Assembly (NCBI GenBank): GCA_031002005.1
Contig: CM061920.1
Coordinates: 106,761,447 to 106,825,446 of the forward strand
From: Vandiemenella viatica
Lineage: Eukaryota > Arthropoda > Insecta > Orthoptera > Morabidae
DNA: 64,000 bases
Reading direction: 5' to 3'
Shown here: positions 22,158 through 33,340 of the stretch, piece after piece
Numbering within the stretch: the first letter of the stretch is position 1
How the letters are laid out: each line of letters begins with the position of its first letter
Notes under the pieces: model-generated
What the model saw: the letters and a program-made list of their open reading frames with translations, nothing else
Databases searched by the model: none
Told to the model about the DNA's origin: nothing
Program-made: the position numbers and the translations under genes

Positions 22158-23902
22158 TATGGAGGAAGGAATATATGGAGACGACGCAGGGGTCCTTCAC
22201 CACATACTGGAGTGAAACCGGGTGGAGAGAAGAGGGGAGGGGAGGCCGCAATATTTCTTGGCAGGAGAAACACGGGAAATAGGAACAAAAACCTCAAGGG
22301 AATCATAAGACAACCGAGGCACCACAATTTCATGATGGATTATTATGTAACTCGACGAGACACATCAAAAATAAATAATACAATTTTTTGATATCGTGCT
22401 TAGTTTTCTAGATATACTGTCTCAAAAGAGTGGAATATCTGGTTGAAATTCAAAAGAAACGTGTCCACAAAGTCAAATTTGGTGATAGATTCTTATGTAA
22501 CACGACGATATAAATCGAAAATAAAGAATAAAATTTTTCGATATCTCGCTTAATTCGCGAGATATACTGTCTCAAAAGTAAGGTTGTTAAGTTATGAGGG
22601 TATTCAACGATAACCGTGGCGCCGCAATTTGATGACGAATTCTTATGTAACTCGATGAGAGAAACTGAAATTAAAGAATAAAATTTTTTGATATCTCGCT
22701 TAGTTCGAGATATTGTACCTGAAAATTGACGTGGTTAGGTTGAAATGCCGGCTGGACCAGAAGAAAACTTTCGCCATATCCATATTTGATGATGAATTCG
22801 GACGTAACTTAATGAGCAGGTGATTCTTTTTAACTTGAATAACAAACTGTTTATTTCTACAGTCCTTAAATTTTAGTTGATGTTCAAATAGATTATATTT
22901 TCACATTCTATTTCAGTAATTGATAAGAAAGATTTCAAAATCTAGAAATATAGTTGTAGGCATATTTACAAACAGATAAAAGTCATATCTGAAATTCTAA
23001 ATATAGCCTAAGTCAATATTTAGACGTTTTAAAAAAATTATCACTTCAAAAGACCTCATAGTTTCTGTGCTTACTTAGAAGATATTGTACTGTTAGTGGC
23101 CTATATAATTTTGCTAGCAAAATCAGTGCATTCATAAGTCAGAAGTTAACAACTAATAATAAACAGATTGTTTATTCTCTTCTGGTACACACCGCATTTC
23201 AACCTGCCAACATTTCCATTAACGTAATATTGCCGCTACAAAATCAAACTATGTAGACACCCCCAAACACATTAAATGCATCGCGTACTACATTTCGGGC
23301 AACAACGTTTATTTCATCACGTTTAGTAATTCGCACAGCACAAATTATCACAATTAATTTCATCGTACACTTTCAGTGTAAACTGAAACATGAGTAAATC
23401 ACGCAGAATACCATATTCACTGTATCGCGATGTAAAGTTGACCGGCTTAAATTAAACTTTCAGCACTTGTCTACAATAAGGCTAGCTTTTCAGGAGCAAA
23501 GTAGTAACATATGCTAATTGTCTACACTACACCAACAAACATTTGAGAGCGATATGATCCTATTGAGAGCAATGAATAAATTTATAGCAACAGGTGCTAA
23601 TGTTGCAGTTACCTGTCAGATACTTCAAGAACGATAATTACAATGCGACATACTTATGTAACGCTATTCCAGGTTGTTTCCAATCTTGTCTGTTTGTGCA
23701 ACCATATGCAACACAACTTGACATTATAGAAAAGTTTAGAATATTAGAAAATGAAATATTCTCAGCAGCTGACACAATGCAAACAGCCCATTGTTTTGGT
23801 ACTCCTACGATGTCTGCCGCGTATGCACAGTAGAAGATCAGTTTTTTCATGAGGTTTCACGGATTTAGCGTTATTTCGTCTCCATATATTCCTTCCTCCA
23901 TG
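22158..23902 (-). mobile_element. P-like element, long form (copy a)
   Basis: The ends are (T)ATGGAGGAAGGAATATATGG and its inverse CCATATATTCCTTCCTCCATG. From the left come four 150-bp monomers (22330-22800), then about 1 kb shared with the copy at 37947-39668, then a THAP start codon region near the right end. The right end is taken as 5'. The flanks TTTTTCGA and GCTGGCGT do not match, so its target duplication was lost, probably by recombination with the facing copy at 23933. Confidence 0.75.
23638..23724 (-). pseudogene. THAP domain N-terminus in P-like element (copy a)
   Basis: From ATG at 23724, 28 codons are open and begin MSSCVAYGCTNR, then QDWKQPGIALHKYV. This is the start of a THAP C2CH finger (M-x-x-C-x4-C). 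The ATG lies about 180 bp inside the element's end, where P-type transposase genes begin. The frame then stops, so only the first exon's worth remains. The equivalent in the sister copy is at 39501-39430. Confidence 0.65.
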
Positions 23903-23932
23903 GCTGGCGTGGCCAAATAGAGGAGTTTAAGT

Positions 23933-24921
23933 CATGGAGGAAGGAAATATATGGAGGAGAAATGACGTTAAATCATTGACGCCGCCTCTAAACTCTCGGC
24001 TGATACTGTGCATGCGCGGTGGCGGCAGCGGCAATATTGCAAATCCATACAACTGCAAAGTTCACATTATGTTTGATGCTGTGATTATTTCATTTTCTAA
24101 TGTGTCTAAGTATTTTGTAATGCCATCTTGTGCCATCTTGGGATATTGAGGAAGCAAACGATGTTGTTACCCCAAATGCAGTTTGCGATTCAAATACGCG
24201 TGTGTGGATGTGTCTACATAGTTTGATTCTGTAGCGGCAAATTAGTGGAGATTGTGGTTAGGTCTAAATGCATTCTGTACCAGAATGGTTTCGTTGTTGC
24301 ATATGTAAGGGACAAAGAATTTATCTATTATTGTCAGTAATTTCATGAGAACCATGTTAGTGACAAAACGTCTATCGCGATGTAAACTACTTCCAGCTAT
24401 TCCCAATTAAGCTTACGATGTATGGTAACAAGATAACTGTTTTTATTCTCGTCTAGGCCGCATTTAAACCTAACCACAAGTGGTAGTAATACAACTGGAA
24501 TATCCATTCTGCATGTCCACCATGTAATTCATTGTGGCTTAGGCAGAATTTATTTTTGGTCCAGGCCGCATATCAACCCAATCCCCTCAATTTGGAGACA
24601 GTATATCCCGAAAACTAAGCAAGATATCGAAAAATTTTATTCTTTATTTTCGATTTGTCTAGTCGTGTTATATAATAATCCATCATCAAATTTGAGTTTT
24701 GCGAAATTTTTCTTCTGTATTTCAACTCAAGACTACTCACTTTTGATACTGTATATCTCGAGAACTGGGTGAGATATCGAAAATTTTTATTGTTTTTTCT
24801 TATTTGTCTCGTCGTTTAAAATAAGAATCCATCATCAAATTTGACTTTGACCAATTTTTTCTTCTGAATTTCAACCAAAAACATCTCACATCTGTGACAG
24901 AATATCTCGGAAACTAGGCAG
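23933..24921 (+). mobile_element. P-like element (copy b), 3' truncated
   Basis: It begins CATGGAGGAAGGAAATATAT, in opposite orientation to copy a and 30 bp from it. It carries GTGCATGCGCGG (24009-24020) and an ATG at 24122 with MPSCAILGY then a stop. This is the position of the THAP start in copy a. Inverse-oriented 150-bp monomers follow at 24600-24921. It is cut off at about 24921 by a LINE fragment. Confidence 0.7.
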
Positions 24922-25765
24922 GGTGATCTGGACAGGATATCTAATTGGGTTGGTAAACATGGAATGAAGATAAATGCAAAGAAGAGTCAGCTTATTAGAT
25001 ACACAAATAAAAACAAAAGGTTAATTATGAATATAAGGTGGCGAAAGAATTGCTTGCTGAAGACTTGAAATGTAAATATCTTGGAATTACTTTTGATAAC
25101 AAACTTAACTGGGCAGGACACATAGGACAGGTGGTAGGAAAAGGTTTCAAAGTTCGGCACTTGTTGGAGAGAGTGATGAGGGGATGTACGAGAGAAGTCA
25201 AGGAATTGGGTTACAAAACTTTGGTCAGACCATTGCTTGAATATGGTAGTGTAGTATGGGACCCTCATTTTACGTATCAGATACAGGAGTTGGAGAGGGT
25301 GCAAAAAAGGGCTGCTAGATTTGTTTCTAGAAATTATCGCAGAATGCAATCAGTGACGGATATGATAAAGGAGCTGGAATGGGATTCATTGCAAGACAGG
25401 CGGAGGATGAGGAGGGTCATGGGAGTGTACAGGGCATATACTGGCGATGAGGCATGGAAAGATATTGCAATAGGTATGAAAAGTAGTGCATGTAAGGGAA
25501 AAGATGACCATGACCACAAGCTGGCACTCGATTTCAGGCACAAGGGTGTGGGAAGATTCTCTTTTTTAGGTAAGGGTGTCAGGGGTTGGAATGAGTTACC
25601 AAGAGAAATGATGAATAATTTACCGAAAACTTTGAAAGAATTTAAAGATAAAATTTGTAGAGGGCAAATATAGGTAGGTGCAGGATAGGGGGAAGATGGG
25701 TGTGTAGGGAAATTTCCACCGGAGCCTGTGCTCCATTGCAATTAAATTAAATTAAATTAAAGATC
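24922..25765 (+). mobile_element. LINE family C, 5'-truncated young copy
   Basis: Begins at GGTGATCTGGACAGG within the RT palm and ends with the tail AATTAAATTAAATTAAATTA after GGAGCCTGTGCTCCATTGC. It interrupts the P-like copy b on its left. No clear target duplication was found. Confidence 0.8.
25038..25673 (+). CDS. LINE RT C-terminal domain (open fragment)
   Basis: There are 211 open codons ending at a natural stop: LKCKYLGITFDNKLNWAGHI, ERVMRGCTREVKELGYKTLV, RPLLEYGSVVWDP, LERVQKRAARFVSRNYRRMQ, LEWDSLQDRRRMRR, GVGRFSFLGKGVRGWNELPR and the C-terminal FKDKICRGQI. This is the thumb and post-RT region of L2/CR1-group elements. The catalytic palm is missing through 5' truncation, so it cannot act alone. 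The open frame and long tail mark it as the youngest of the three family C copies here. The ATG at 25038 is not the true start. Confidence 0.8.
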   Translation: MAKELLAEDLKCKYLGITFDNKLNWAGHIGQVVGKGFKVRHLLERVMRGCTREVKELGYKTLVRPLLEYGSVVWDPHFTYQIQELERVQKRAARFVSRNYRRMQSVTDMIKELEWDSLQDRRRMRRVMGVYRAYTGDEAWKDIAIGMKSSACKGKDDHDHKLALDFRHKGVGRFSFLGKGVRGWNELPREMMNNLPKTLKEFKDKICRGQI

Positions 25766-25859
25766 TATGCTTTAACGGCTGACACAGCTTTCACTGGCTG
25801 AAATAATGACTCCATTGAAAACTAAGGTTGCTAAAAATAAATCTTAACAACTTACGCTA

Positions 25860-26290
25860 TGCCATGTGATATTTAACTGTAGTTTAGACAACGTATATTG
25901 CGATCAATTTGGAACTTATATAGTTTGAATGAAAAATTTCATTCAAACCATGTAAAGATTTCAGTAAAAATACTGTATCGCATTTTGGCGGCAATAATGC
26001 ATTGCGATATAAATTTGATCAAAAATTTTCAAGGGTTTTTACACCTTTCTTGTTTGTTATCCGTGATTCAGACCGATATTACAAAGTTTGAATGGATGAC
26101 ACAGTTACATGTTGCTGAAATAATAGCCTCAATAATATAGGCCTACCTCAGTGAAAGCAGAGTAAATTAAAATGAAACTTATAAACGTACAATATGCCAC
26201 GTAATATTTGTTTTAATTATATTGTAGGCTGCACAGATCGCGATCAGTGGGCAACTATTTCCGTTCAAACGATTTAATAATAGGACAAAG
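25860..26290 (+). pseudogene. Possible repeated THAP-start relics
   Basis: ATGCCACGTAATATTTG at 26196 reads MPRNICFNYIVGCTDRDQWA before stops. A weaker parallel at about 25860 (ATGCCATGTGATATTTAACT...GCGATCA) aligns with it. M-P...C...GC-T-x-R resembles the THAP start in the P-like elements. The pair may be old duplicated 5' exons of such elements. The evidence is thin. Confidence 0.3.
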
Positions 26291-26329
26291 TTTAAATCAT
26301 ATTGAAAAAAATCTAATAAATTGATCATG

Positions 26330-27178
26330 CCCTCAACAGTAACGTCAAAAGCCAGTTGTAATTCTGACCCATGCTAAGTAACAATCTAATAAAAACTTTC
26401 GCTTACATTGATTCTCAAAAATTAGAGCTTTTATCGTACATAGCTATTGACAAAGAATTTAAGGAATACTTCTATATATCAAAAGAATAACACGTAAATA
26501 TAAGTATCTAATGATTGATTTGTCGATTTAAACGCAATACATACTTTTATTTGAGTGTTCTGTCAGCTAATTTATTTGCGGATGCTTAGAAATGTAATTA
26601 AATTACGTGCATAACCCAGAACAAAGACGTAAAGCGTGATGTCATAACACGACTTCATGGCGTGACAGACGACGAAAACTTGCGTTTTTTTAGTATAGAT
26701 TTGAAAAAGGCGCATTCATCTTGTAAATAGTTTGTTAGGTCTTCCGGATAGTTTTTTGGCCCTATTCCTCATTTCCTCTTCTCCATTTTTTCAAATATCA
26801 AGAGAAATGAAAACTTGTTATTAGTGGTCTATTAGTTATTAGCCATCTTTTGCTTTTGTAGCTCACATAAAAGATGAAAACAAATGGGAAGAAATGCGTG
26901 CACTTGAAAATGGTCACTTGATTGCAACAACACTTCTTACTCTCCAGATTCGTCCTTTTGATAGAGTGTTTTTAAGAGCTATTGCATTAATTAACTTAAC
27001 ATGTACTTTTACCAATATCTTCATACATTTCGAAAATTTCTTTTCTCTCATTAAATAAAATCAATGATTCATAGAAGCCTGCAAATACTTCAAGATCAAT
27101 ACGGACGCCTTGCAGCATTTCCGATACTAAATTAAATTACTTCAAAATGGAGACCCACAATTCAGATAAGTAGATATC
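26330..27178. other. Gap without recognised gene
   Basis: AT-rich. No element ends or coding motifs found. Confidence 0.4.
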
Positions 27179-28460
27179 TGAGAAAAAATAATGCAAAGCC
27201 TTCTTAAAGTGCTGTGGCTTCTTCTGACGTAGATAGCAGCAGAATTGGTTTGATTTCACCTCCATCTGCTAATAAAAGCTTGCGTCGATAAAACATTTGG
27301 CATCGTAGCTACCGGCACCGTCGTATTCCAAGCTGGTGTCGACCTATGTATCGTAAACCTTTTCGTTTCCAACATTGTTCCGCTACTTGTTTAAGAATCC
27401 GATACGTTTGAAAAACTGGTTAAAACGTTGAAATTGGGTAGACGTTTTATTGATTCACATCACGGTACATAGCATCTTGGTATTGCTTGAAAATATAAAC
27501 ATCAGTTCCACTTTTGGACGGTTAACTTTCAACTGCCGGCTTCTTATGAAATACCAGAAACGTTTGATGTAGCCGACAAGCGCAATACGCCTTTCTGCTC
27601 ACAATGGGTCACCAAGTCTTGTGTGAGGTTTGCTTGCAGGGGCTCTTTAAGTTTTAGGGGCCCCTTCAGCTGCGCTTGGGGTCCACGGTGCACTGCACTG
27701 CCTAGCCCTCCGATAGCTACGCTCTTGTCACAATGCGGCCTGGCTGTTTGGGATTTCCGCTGTTAATGGAGACAAGCGCGTTTGAATGAAGGGCCCCAAA
27801 CGTACCTTGCTTCAGTAACCCTGCCAGGTGTGAAGTACGAACGCATTTTGTGTGTATATATGTCTGGTGGTATCAGAACATGTGACTTGTTTCACACATG
27901 AGTGTAGAATAGATCGTAAGTACTTATCAGCTGCTAAAAAAAGAAAACATAGATGTGATATTCTAAAACAGTTGTTGCAATAAGTGGACACAGTTAACCA
28001 AAAATTTAACTTCGTTAATCGTTAATACACTACTCAAAAAATTAAGTTTGATAATCGTTAAAGGGATTAAGTTAACTGTTAAAAGTTAACCATCCAAAAG
28101 TGGAACTGATATTTATATTTTGCAATGGGTATCACTGCAAGCAGTACTATGGTGCTATGTACCGTGATGTGAATCAATAATACGTCTACCAAATGTCTTT
28201 TTGGAAATTGAGTTTTTCTTCAAAGTTTTACCAGTTTCTTAAACGTATCGGATTCTTCAACATGTAGTGGAATCATGTTGGCAACGAAAAGGTTTATGAT
28301 ACATCGGTTTACACCAGCCTGGAATATGACGGTAACGGTAGCTAAGATGCCAAAAGTTTTATTGACGAAAACTAGCAGATGGAGGTGAAATCAAATCAAT
28401 TCTGCTGCTATCTACATCAGAAGAAGTCACCACTCTTGAAGAAGGCTTTGAATTATTTTT
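27179..28460. repeat. Inverted repeat made of two hAT transposase segments
   Basis: 27179-27548 and 28081-28460 are reverse complements (both contain CCATCTGCTA, CGTATCGGATTC, TTGATTCACATCACGGTACATAGCA and GTTCCACTTTTGGA in one orientation or the other). The loop is about 530 bp. Each arm codes on its own strand for FGI(L/V)ATxTV(I/V)FQAGV and E-ESDTF(K/E)KLVK, a hAT transposase segment. Two copies of one element thus lie head to head, or one was partly inverted. Confidence 0.65.
27637..27735 (+). repeat. Fragment of a hAT MITE
   Basis: CAGGGGCTCTTTAAGTTTTA, AGGGGCCCC and TAGCCCTCCGATAGCTAC resemble a CAGGGGC-ended hAT MITE. A matching right end and duplication were not found. It lies in the loop of the inverted repeat. 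Confidence 0.4.
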
Positions 28461-29138
28461 CTGTTTTCTCACGAGTTGGCCCCTTTTACTTTTTCTTCAA
28501 ACTGTTCATATTTGGATATATTCATCTTCTTCATGTGTTGTTTAAGATTATTAAGGCTAGACACATGAGCCTTGATTGTAGAAAGTTTAGGTAAACACAG
28601 TTTTCATTCATATATCAGTTGTTCTCCCAGTCTTGATTTAAATGCAACATAATCCCATAAATGTGTCCAAGGATTTTTAATTTTCTCGTTGTTATTGTTA
28701 GCGTTGCTGCTTTCACTAACGGATTCAAGTTCAGTTTCCATGACGTAATAAAGTAACTAATGCCAGTTTAATTTATTTTACTAATCACCGATCGAATCAG
28801 AAACGAGCAGACGTAAAATAGAAACGCTCCAAAACATCTAGCTTTCCTGCTCAGAACCCACGCCATGCTTAGCATAATAGTTGTAGATATGCATCACACT
28901 CGCACTTCTTATTACCTAATTCGATCGCCATCCAACTCCCCGTACGGTCGAGCGTGGCGTGGCGCGCAATTCAAACAAACCAAATACAGCAACTACCAAT
29001 GTAACGGACTAAAGTCAACGGTAGTTCAATTTAACGGAAGTTAAGAAGACCGTTAACGATTTTTTAGGTTAACATAAAAGTTAAATTTTGTTAACTTCGT
29101 TAATTAACGATTAACGGTTTTCTGCCCAGCTGTGGCTG
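28081..29138 (-). mobile_element. hAT transposon (BED-finger type), 5' end
   Basis: The right terminus reads, on the minus strand, CAGCTGGGCAGAAAACCG, then ATTAACGAAGTTAAC, a TAACG-rich end typical of a hAT subgroup. An ATG at 28741 begins the transposase. A related TTCGTTAATCGTTAA stretch at 28010-28025 may be a piece of the other end. No target duplication was recognised. Confidence 0.6.
28180..28741 (-). pseudogene. hAT transposase: BED zinc finger and start of catalytic region
   Basis: From ATG (28741): METELESVSESSNANNNNEK, then IKNPWTHLWDYVAFKS, a stop in place of the first finger Cys region, KLCLPKLSTIKAHVSSLNNL and KQHMKKMNISKYEQFEEKVK. This is the BED-type W-x-F...C-x2-C...H pattern. 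After further stops come FGILATVTVIFQAG and NLFVANMIPLHVEESDTFKK, the region leading to the hAT RNase-H fold. The catalytic domain and dimerisation region are missing. Confidence 0.65.
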
Positions 29139-30890
29139 TTGCGGCAAAAGGGTTAATTAAATACATTTTTAAATTAAACTATCAGTGTTTCTACGACTGT
29201 ACATTGTGATATAAAAGAATGTAGTGTTTTTAAAACGTCATCTGTCGATACTGCTGAACAATTGTATGGCCCGTGCAAGAAAGAATTAATGGCTGACGAA
29301 ACTGTCCCACTAGTGGAAACACCTACTAGTAGTGAAAGTGTTCCTGCAGAAGAAACCGTGGCTGGACACCTCCGAGAATAAAGAACTTCGTCTAAGGAAG
29401 GTGATGGCCTTCAGGTTGTCGATGATCTTACCAACCCGGGAACCTGGCCGGATATTATAAATGATAATTTTAGAATAAGAGCGATTAAGGAAGATCCGCA
29501 AGACATTAGTAAAAAAAATTTACTATGGATAGCGAAACAAGAATGTGTTTATCTATTTTTCGTTGCTTCCGACATCTTTCAAATGATGAAAAAGTTAAAC
29601 GAACGTGGCTTGTATATTCTCGAACAAAAGATGCTGTGTATTGCTTTTGTTGCAAGTTATTTAATTCAAATGGTGGCTCTATCACAAGAAATGGTTTAAG
29701 AGACTGGTAAAGTTTGTCAAAAATTCTCTCTAGCCATGAACTGTCACACAACCATATTATACAAATGTGTAAGTGGAAAAGGCTATCACAGAGAATTAAA
29801 AATTCAAAATTAATTGATCAGGCAACTCAAGATCAAATTGATCAGGAAGAAAGGAGATGAAAGTCGGTTTTGCTAAGAATATTTTCAATTGTATGTTTCC
29901 TTGCCGAAAGAAATCTTCCATTAAGAGGCGACCATGAAATGTTAGGAAATCCAGGTAATGGAAGTAGAATTAATGACAAAATTTGATCCCATATTAAATG
30001 AGGACATTAATCGTGTAGCTAACCTGGAAAATTGGTTACTTACTTAAGTAAGGACATATAAAATGAAATTATTACCATAATTTTTGATGAAATAGTAGTG
30101 TATCTATCATGAAGGATACCATACTTAAAAATAAATATTATTCAGTAATATTGGACTGTACACCAGATTTAAGTCACAAGGAATAATTAAGAGTGGTAGG
30201 TGTATTTTCCAAGCCAGTTGAAATTGAAGAATATTTTTTATTTTTTGGATTTTTTGAAGCGAATGACACTACAGTAAAGGGTCTAACAGAATTGCTCCTT
30301 CAGATACTCTATAACCTTGGTATACCACTTGCAGATTGTCACAACCGAAGCAATGTGAAGGGCAAGAAGAAAAGTACTCAAGCTCGTATTATTGAAGACA
30401 ATCCAAGGGCTCATTACATCCCTCATAGTTTGACCTTAGTTCTTAGTGATACATTTTTTTTGGTATAGTTCAAGACTGTTTACATTATTTTCTGCCTCTG
30501 TGAAGCACTGAAAAACCACGTGAACTTAACTCTGAAGCCACTGTGTGATACAAGATTGGAGGCTAGGATTTAAAGTGTACAGGCTGTGAAAGCTGAGCTT
30601 ACTAACGTAAGACTTGCCCTAACAGACTTATAGATCACACGCAAAAACGATCCAATGTGTTTCAGTGAAGTATCTAGTCTTCTTAAAGAAATCACAAAAT
30701 TTAAGTTTTATTTGTGTGCTGTGATATGGTATACCGTTCTTTGCCATGTCAACAGGGTCAGTTCAGCAAGAGGGTATGCAGTTAGACACTACAATAACAT
30801 TAATAAAATCAACACTCAGCATCATTGAAGAATATAGGACCAACGGTTTTGAAAAGGCTAAGAAAGAAGCAGAGGTCATGGTAGCTGTTT

Positions 30891-31034
30891 GGGGGCATCC
30901 ATAAATTACGTGAGGGGGTATTTCGTCTAAAAGGTGTCCGTTTACTAGGGGGGGGGGACAGATCTCACCAGAGGGAGGGGGGAGAGGGTCCGGAAATCCG
31001 GAAAAAACACCTCTCGTAATTTATGGATGTCCCC
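30891..31034. mobile_element. 144-bp MITE with long terminal inverted repeats
   Basis: GGGGCATCCATAAATTACGT ... CGTAATTTATGGATGTCCCC are inverted ends enclosing G-rich sequence with GTCCGGAAATCCGGA. Flanking TTT on both sides (30888-30890, 31035-31037) may be a short target duplication. It is in the hAT transposase relic. The superfamily is not settled. Confidence 0.65.
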
Positions 31035-31272
31035 TTTTAGAAAATGTAGCTGAATTAACAGAATCCAGATTTGCAACTGTTAAAACGCAGTTTTATTACG
31101 AAAGTAAGGATGAACCCATTCAAGGGGAAGAGAACTGCTTAAGAATACAATTTGCAAGAAATTTTCCCAAATGTATCGATTACGTTAAGAAATTTTTTGT
31201 GCATGTCAGTGTCTGTTGCCTCCGCAGAACGTAGCGTCTCCAAGTCAAAGATAATTAAAAGCTATCTCAGAC

Positions 31273-31929
31273 CATGGAGGAAAGAAATATATGGAGACGA
31301 CGCAAGGGACCTTCACCACGCATTGAAGTGACGCCGGGGGGAGAGGAGTGGTGAGGCGTGGCCGCCATATTACCTATCCATTCAGACACGGGGAATATGT
31401 GCAAAAACCTCAAAGGGACTCTAGGATAAACATAACGCCGCAATCTGATGATGGATTATTATGTTACTCGATGAGACAAATAAAAAATTAAGAATAAATT
31501 TTTTGATTTCCTAATATTCTGTCTCAAATGTGAGATGTTTTTGGTTGAGATTCAGACGAAAGAATTGGTCAAAATCAAATTTGATGATGGATTCTTATTT
31601 AAAAAGACGAGACAAATAAAAATTTTCGATATCTTGCTTAGTTCTCGAGATATACTGTCTCAAAAGTGAGTTGAAATGCAGAAGAAAAATTTCGCAGGAA
31701 GTCAAATTTGATGATGGATTCTTATGTAACACGACGAAAAAAAAAATCGAAAATAAAGAATAAATTTTGTCTATATCTTGCTTAGTTTTCGGGATATACT
31801 GTCTCCAAATAGCAATTGTAAGGATATGTAATATGGCCGCCGCCGTGCATGCGCAGTAGCAGCCGAGAGTTTAGAGGCAGCGTCACAGAATATGCGGTAT
31901 TTCCTCTCCATATATTTCTTACCTCCATG
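31273..31929 (-). mobile_element. P-like element, short form (copy c)
   Basis: 657 bp with CATGGAGGAAAGAAATATAT and its inverse at the other end, and a perfect 8-bp duplication TCTCAGAC (31265-31272, 31930-31937). Inside are three 150-bp monomers. Near the right end, GTGCATGCGCA (31845-31855) lies beside a GCCGCCGCC stretch. Its removal restores the hAT C-terminal frame (..SYLR / SNERL..), which fixes both borders. Confidence 0.9.
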
Positions 31930-32273
31930 TCTCAGACCTTCAATGAGCAACGAGAGGCTAAGAGGTCTTGCCATAATAGCAGCGGAAAGGCAAATTGTGC
32001 GTTCCCTGGACGTTGAGAAGTTGGTGCAGGTCTTCGCTGCTCAGAAAGCGAGAAAAGTGATGATTTAGGTGAGTAATTTTTAAAGTAATGTTTTTTTACA
32101 ATTCAGCAGGTTTTTCTCAGTTTTGTTTCGCATTAGACATAATCAGCTATTATACAGGGTCCGGCAAAAAAACCTCCCGCATTTGACGTAGCCGACGTGC
32201 GAGTTGTAGTAAAGATACTAGTGTGGAGAGTGTTTTTTTGATAGCGGTGTACCTGCCATTTTCAGTGTACGCC

Positions 32274-32452
32274 ATGGCGTGGCTTGGTGAGCATCGTGCT
32301 TTTGTTGTGGAGGAATTTATTCGCAACGGTGGTTCAGCGAGCGTTTCGGAGACGATTAGAACTTGACCGACACGATCGTGTCCCGGATAGAAAAACTATT
32401 CAACTGTGGGTGTCAAACTTCAGAAAGACAGGTTCAGCACTGAAAAGAAAAC
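32274..32452 (+). pseudogene. DUF4817 transposase, N-terminal DNA-binding part
   Basis: ATG at 32274 starts MAWLGEHRAFVVEEFIRNGG, followed by a frameshift, FRRRLELDRHDRVPDRKTIQ and LWVSNFRKTGSALKRK. This is the helix-turn-helix region of a common arthropod IS630/Tc1-mariner transposase. It ends where P-like sequence begins. Confidence 0.8.
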
Positions 32453-32759
32453 TTTTTGATACAGTATATCTCTAGAACTAGGTGATATCTCACCTAGTTC
32501 TAAAGTGAGGTTGAAATGGAGAAGAAATGTGTAGGTGAGATATCGAAAATTTTTATTCTTTACTAGCTGCCCCGACAGATTTCTTTCTGTCAAATGTTGT
32601 TGTCCTATCGTAGTCCAATAGAAAAAATAAATAAAACGTGTTACAGAGTGATCACTTTATTTATTGATTTAATGTCTCAATAATTAACAACGATTACTTA
32701 CAAAAATATGTTTTCTATTTCGTACACTGCATGACGTTAGTAATAATGTGATGATATTT

Positions 32760-33340
32760 TTATTGTAATGCTTTGTGGTACACGATATTTTTTGTTTGGT
32801 TACCTGGCGCGTAAACAAATAAAACTGACGGTTTTCCAACGCGGGAGCAGGCAACATACAACTGTCCATGAGAGAAGCATGTGTTTTCAAGATTATCGTC
32901 GCAAACACTCAACGACTCACCCTGGGACTTATTTATGGTCATAGCGAAAGCAAGCAGCATTGGAAATGTAGTCGTTTAAATTCAAATGGTACGTCAGTTG
33001 GTACAATTGGGATGCGAGGTATCAACACATCTTCTCCCTCATATTTTCCCCTTGGAATGGTTGCTTCGATCACATTGTTCAGTAATTTTTTCACTGCTAG
33101 CCGTTTGCCATTACAAAGTTGCAGTTGGTTGATATTTCGCAATATTATGACCACCGATCCTAATTTTAATTGAAGATTATGAGGCAGCAATCCTGGCAAA
33201 TCCAGTGAGTTCAAAAATTCTGGTGGGTAGTTGACGACATCATCTTGGTTAGTTGCACAATCAACTGATTTGTATGTCCTTAATTCACCGGCAATTTCAT
33301 TTACATCCGTGTTTTTGTCTCTATAATATAGCTCGTTCGT
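32760..33340 (-). pseudogene. Helitron PIF1-type helicase, C-terminal part
   Basis: The minus strand reads NSLDLPGLLPHNLQLKLGSV, LRNINQLQLCNGKRLAVKKL, GEDVLIPRIPIVPTDVPFEF (33214-32990). After a frameshift it reads LLAFAMTINKSQGESLSVCD, CFSHGQLYVACSRVGKPSVL and TKNIVYHKALQ to the stop at 32760. These are the last PIF1/RecD-like helicase motifs (T-NKSQG; YVA-SRV) that end Helitron proteins. Upstream to about 33340 further pieces are degraded. It is non-functional. Confidence 0.85.

Larger units (their letters stand above)
29250..32063 (+). pseudogene. hAT transposase (TTF finger / DUF4371 type), interrupted
   Basis: Plus-strand pieces in order: DLTNPGTWPDIINDNFR (29420-29470); TTF-type finger region KRTWLVYSRTKDAVYCFCCK (29590-29660); EIEEYFLFFGFFEANDTTVK and LADCHNRSNVKGKKKSTQAR (30220-30400, DUF4371, the catalytic Asp region SYDNGANM replaced by SNV); LKPLCDTRLEAR (CETRW region, about 30550); and the C-terminal dimerisation motif SVASAERSVSKSKIIKSYLR (31205-31265). 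That motif is cut by a P-like element and resumes at 31937 with SNERLRGLAIIAAERQIV. A 144-bp MITE sits at 30891. Many stops; dead. Confidence 0.8.

Noticed and set aside
22300..24921. CRISPR-like array from regularly spaced repeats
   Set aside because: The units are 150 bp, diverged, without unique spacers, and sit inside eukaryotic transposons.
31273..31929. Assigning the CATGGAGG family to hAT because of 8-bp duplications
   Set aside because: hAT ends normally begin CAG..G. The CATG start and THAP start codon region fit the P superfamily better, though this is not proven.
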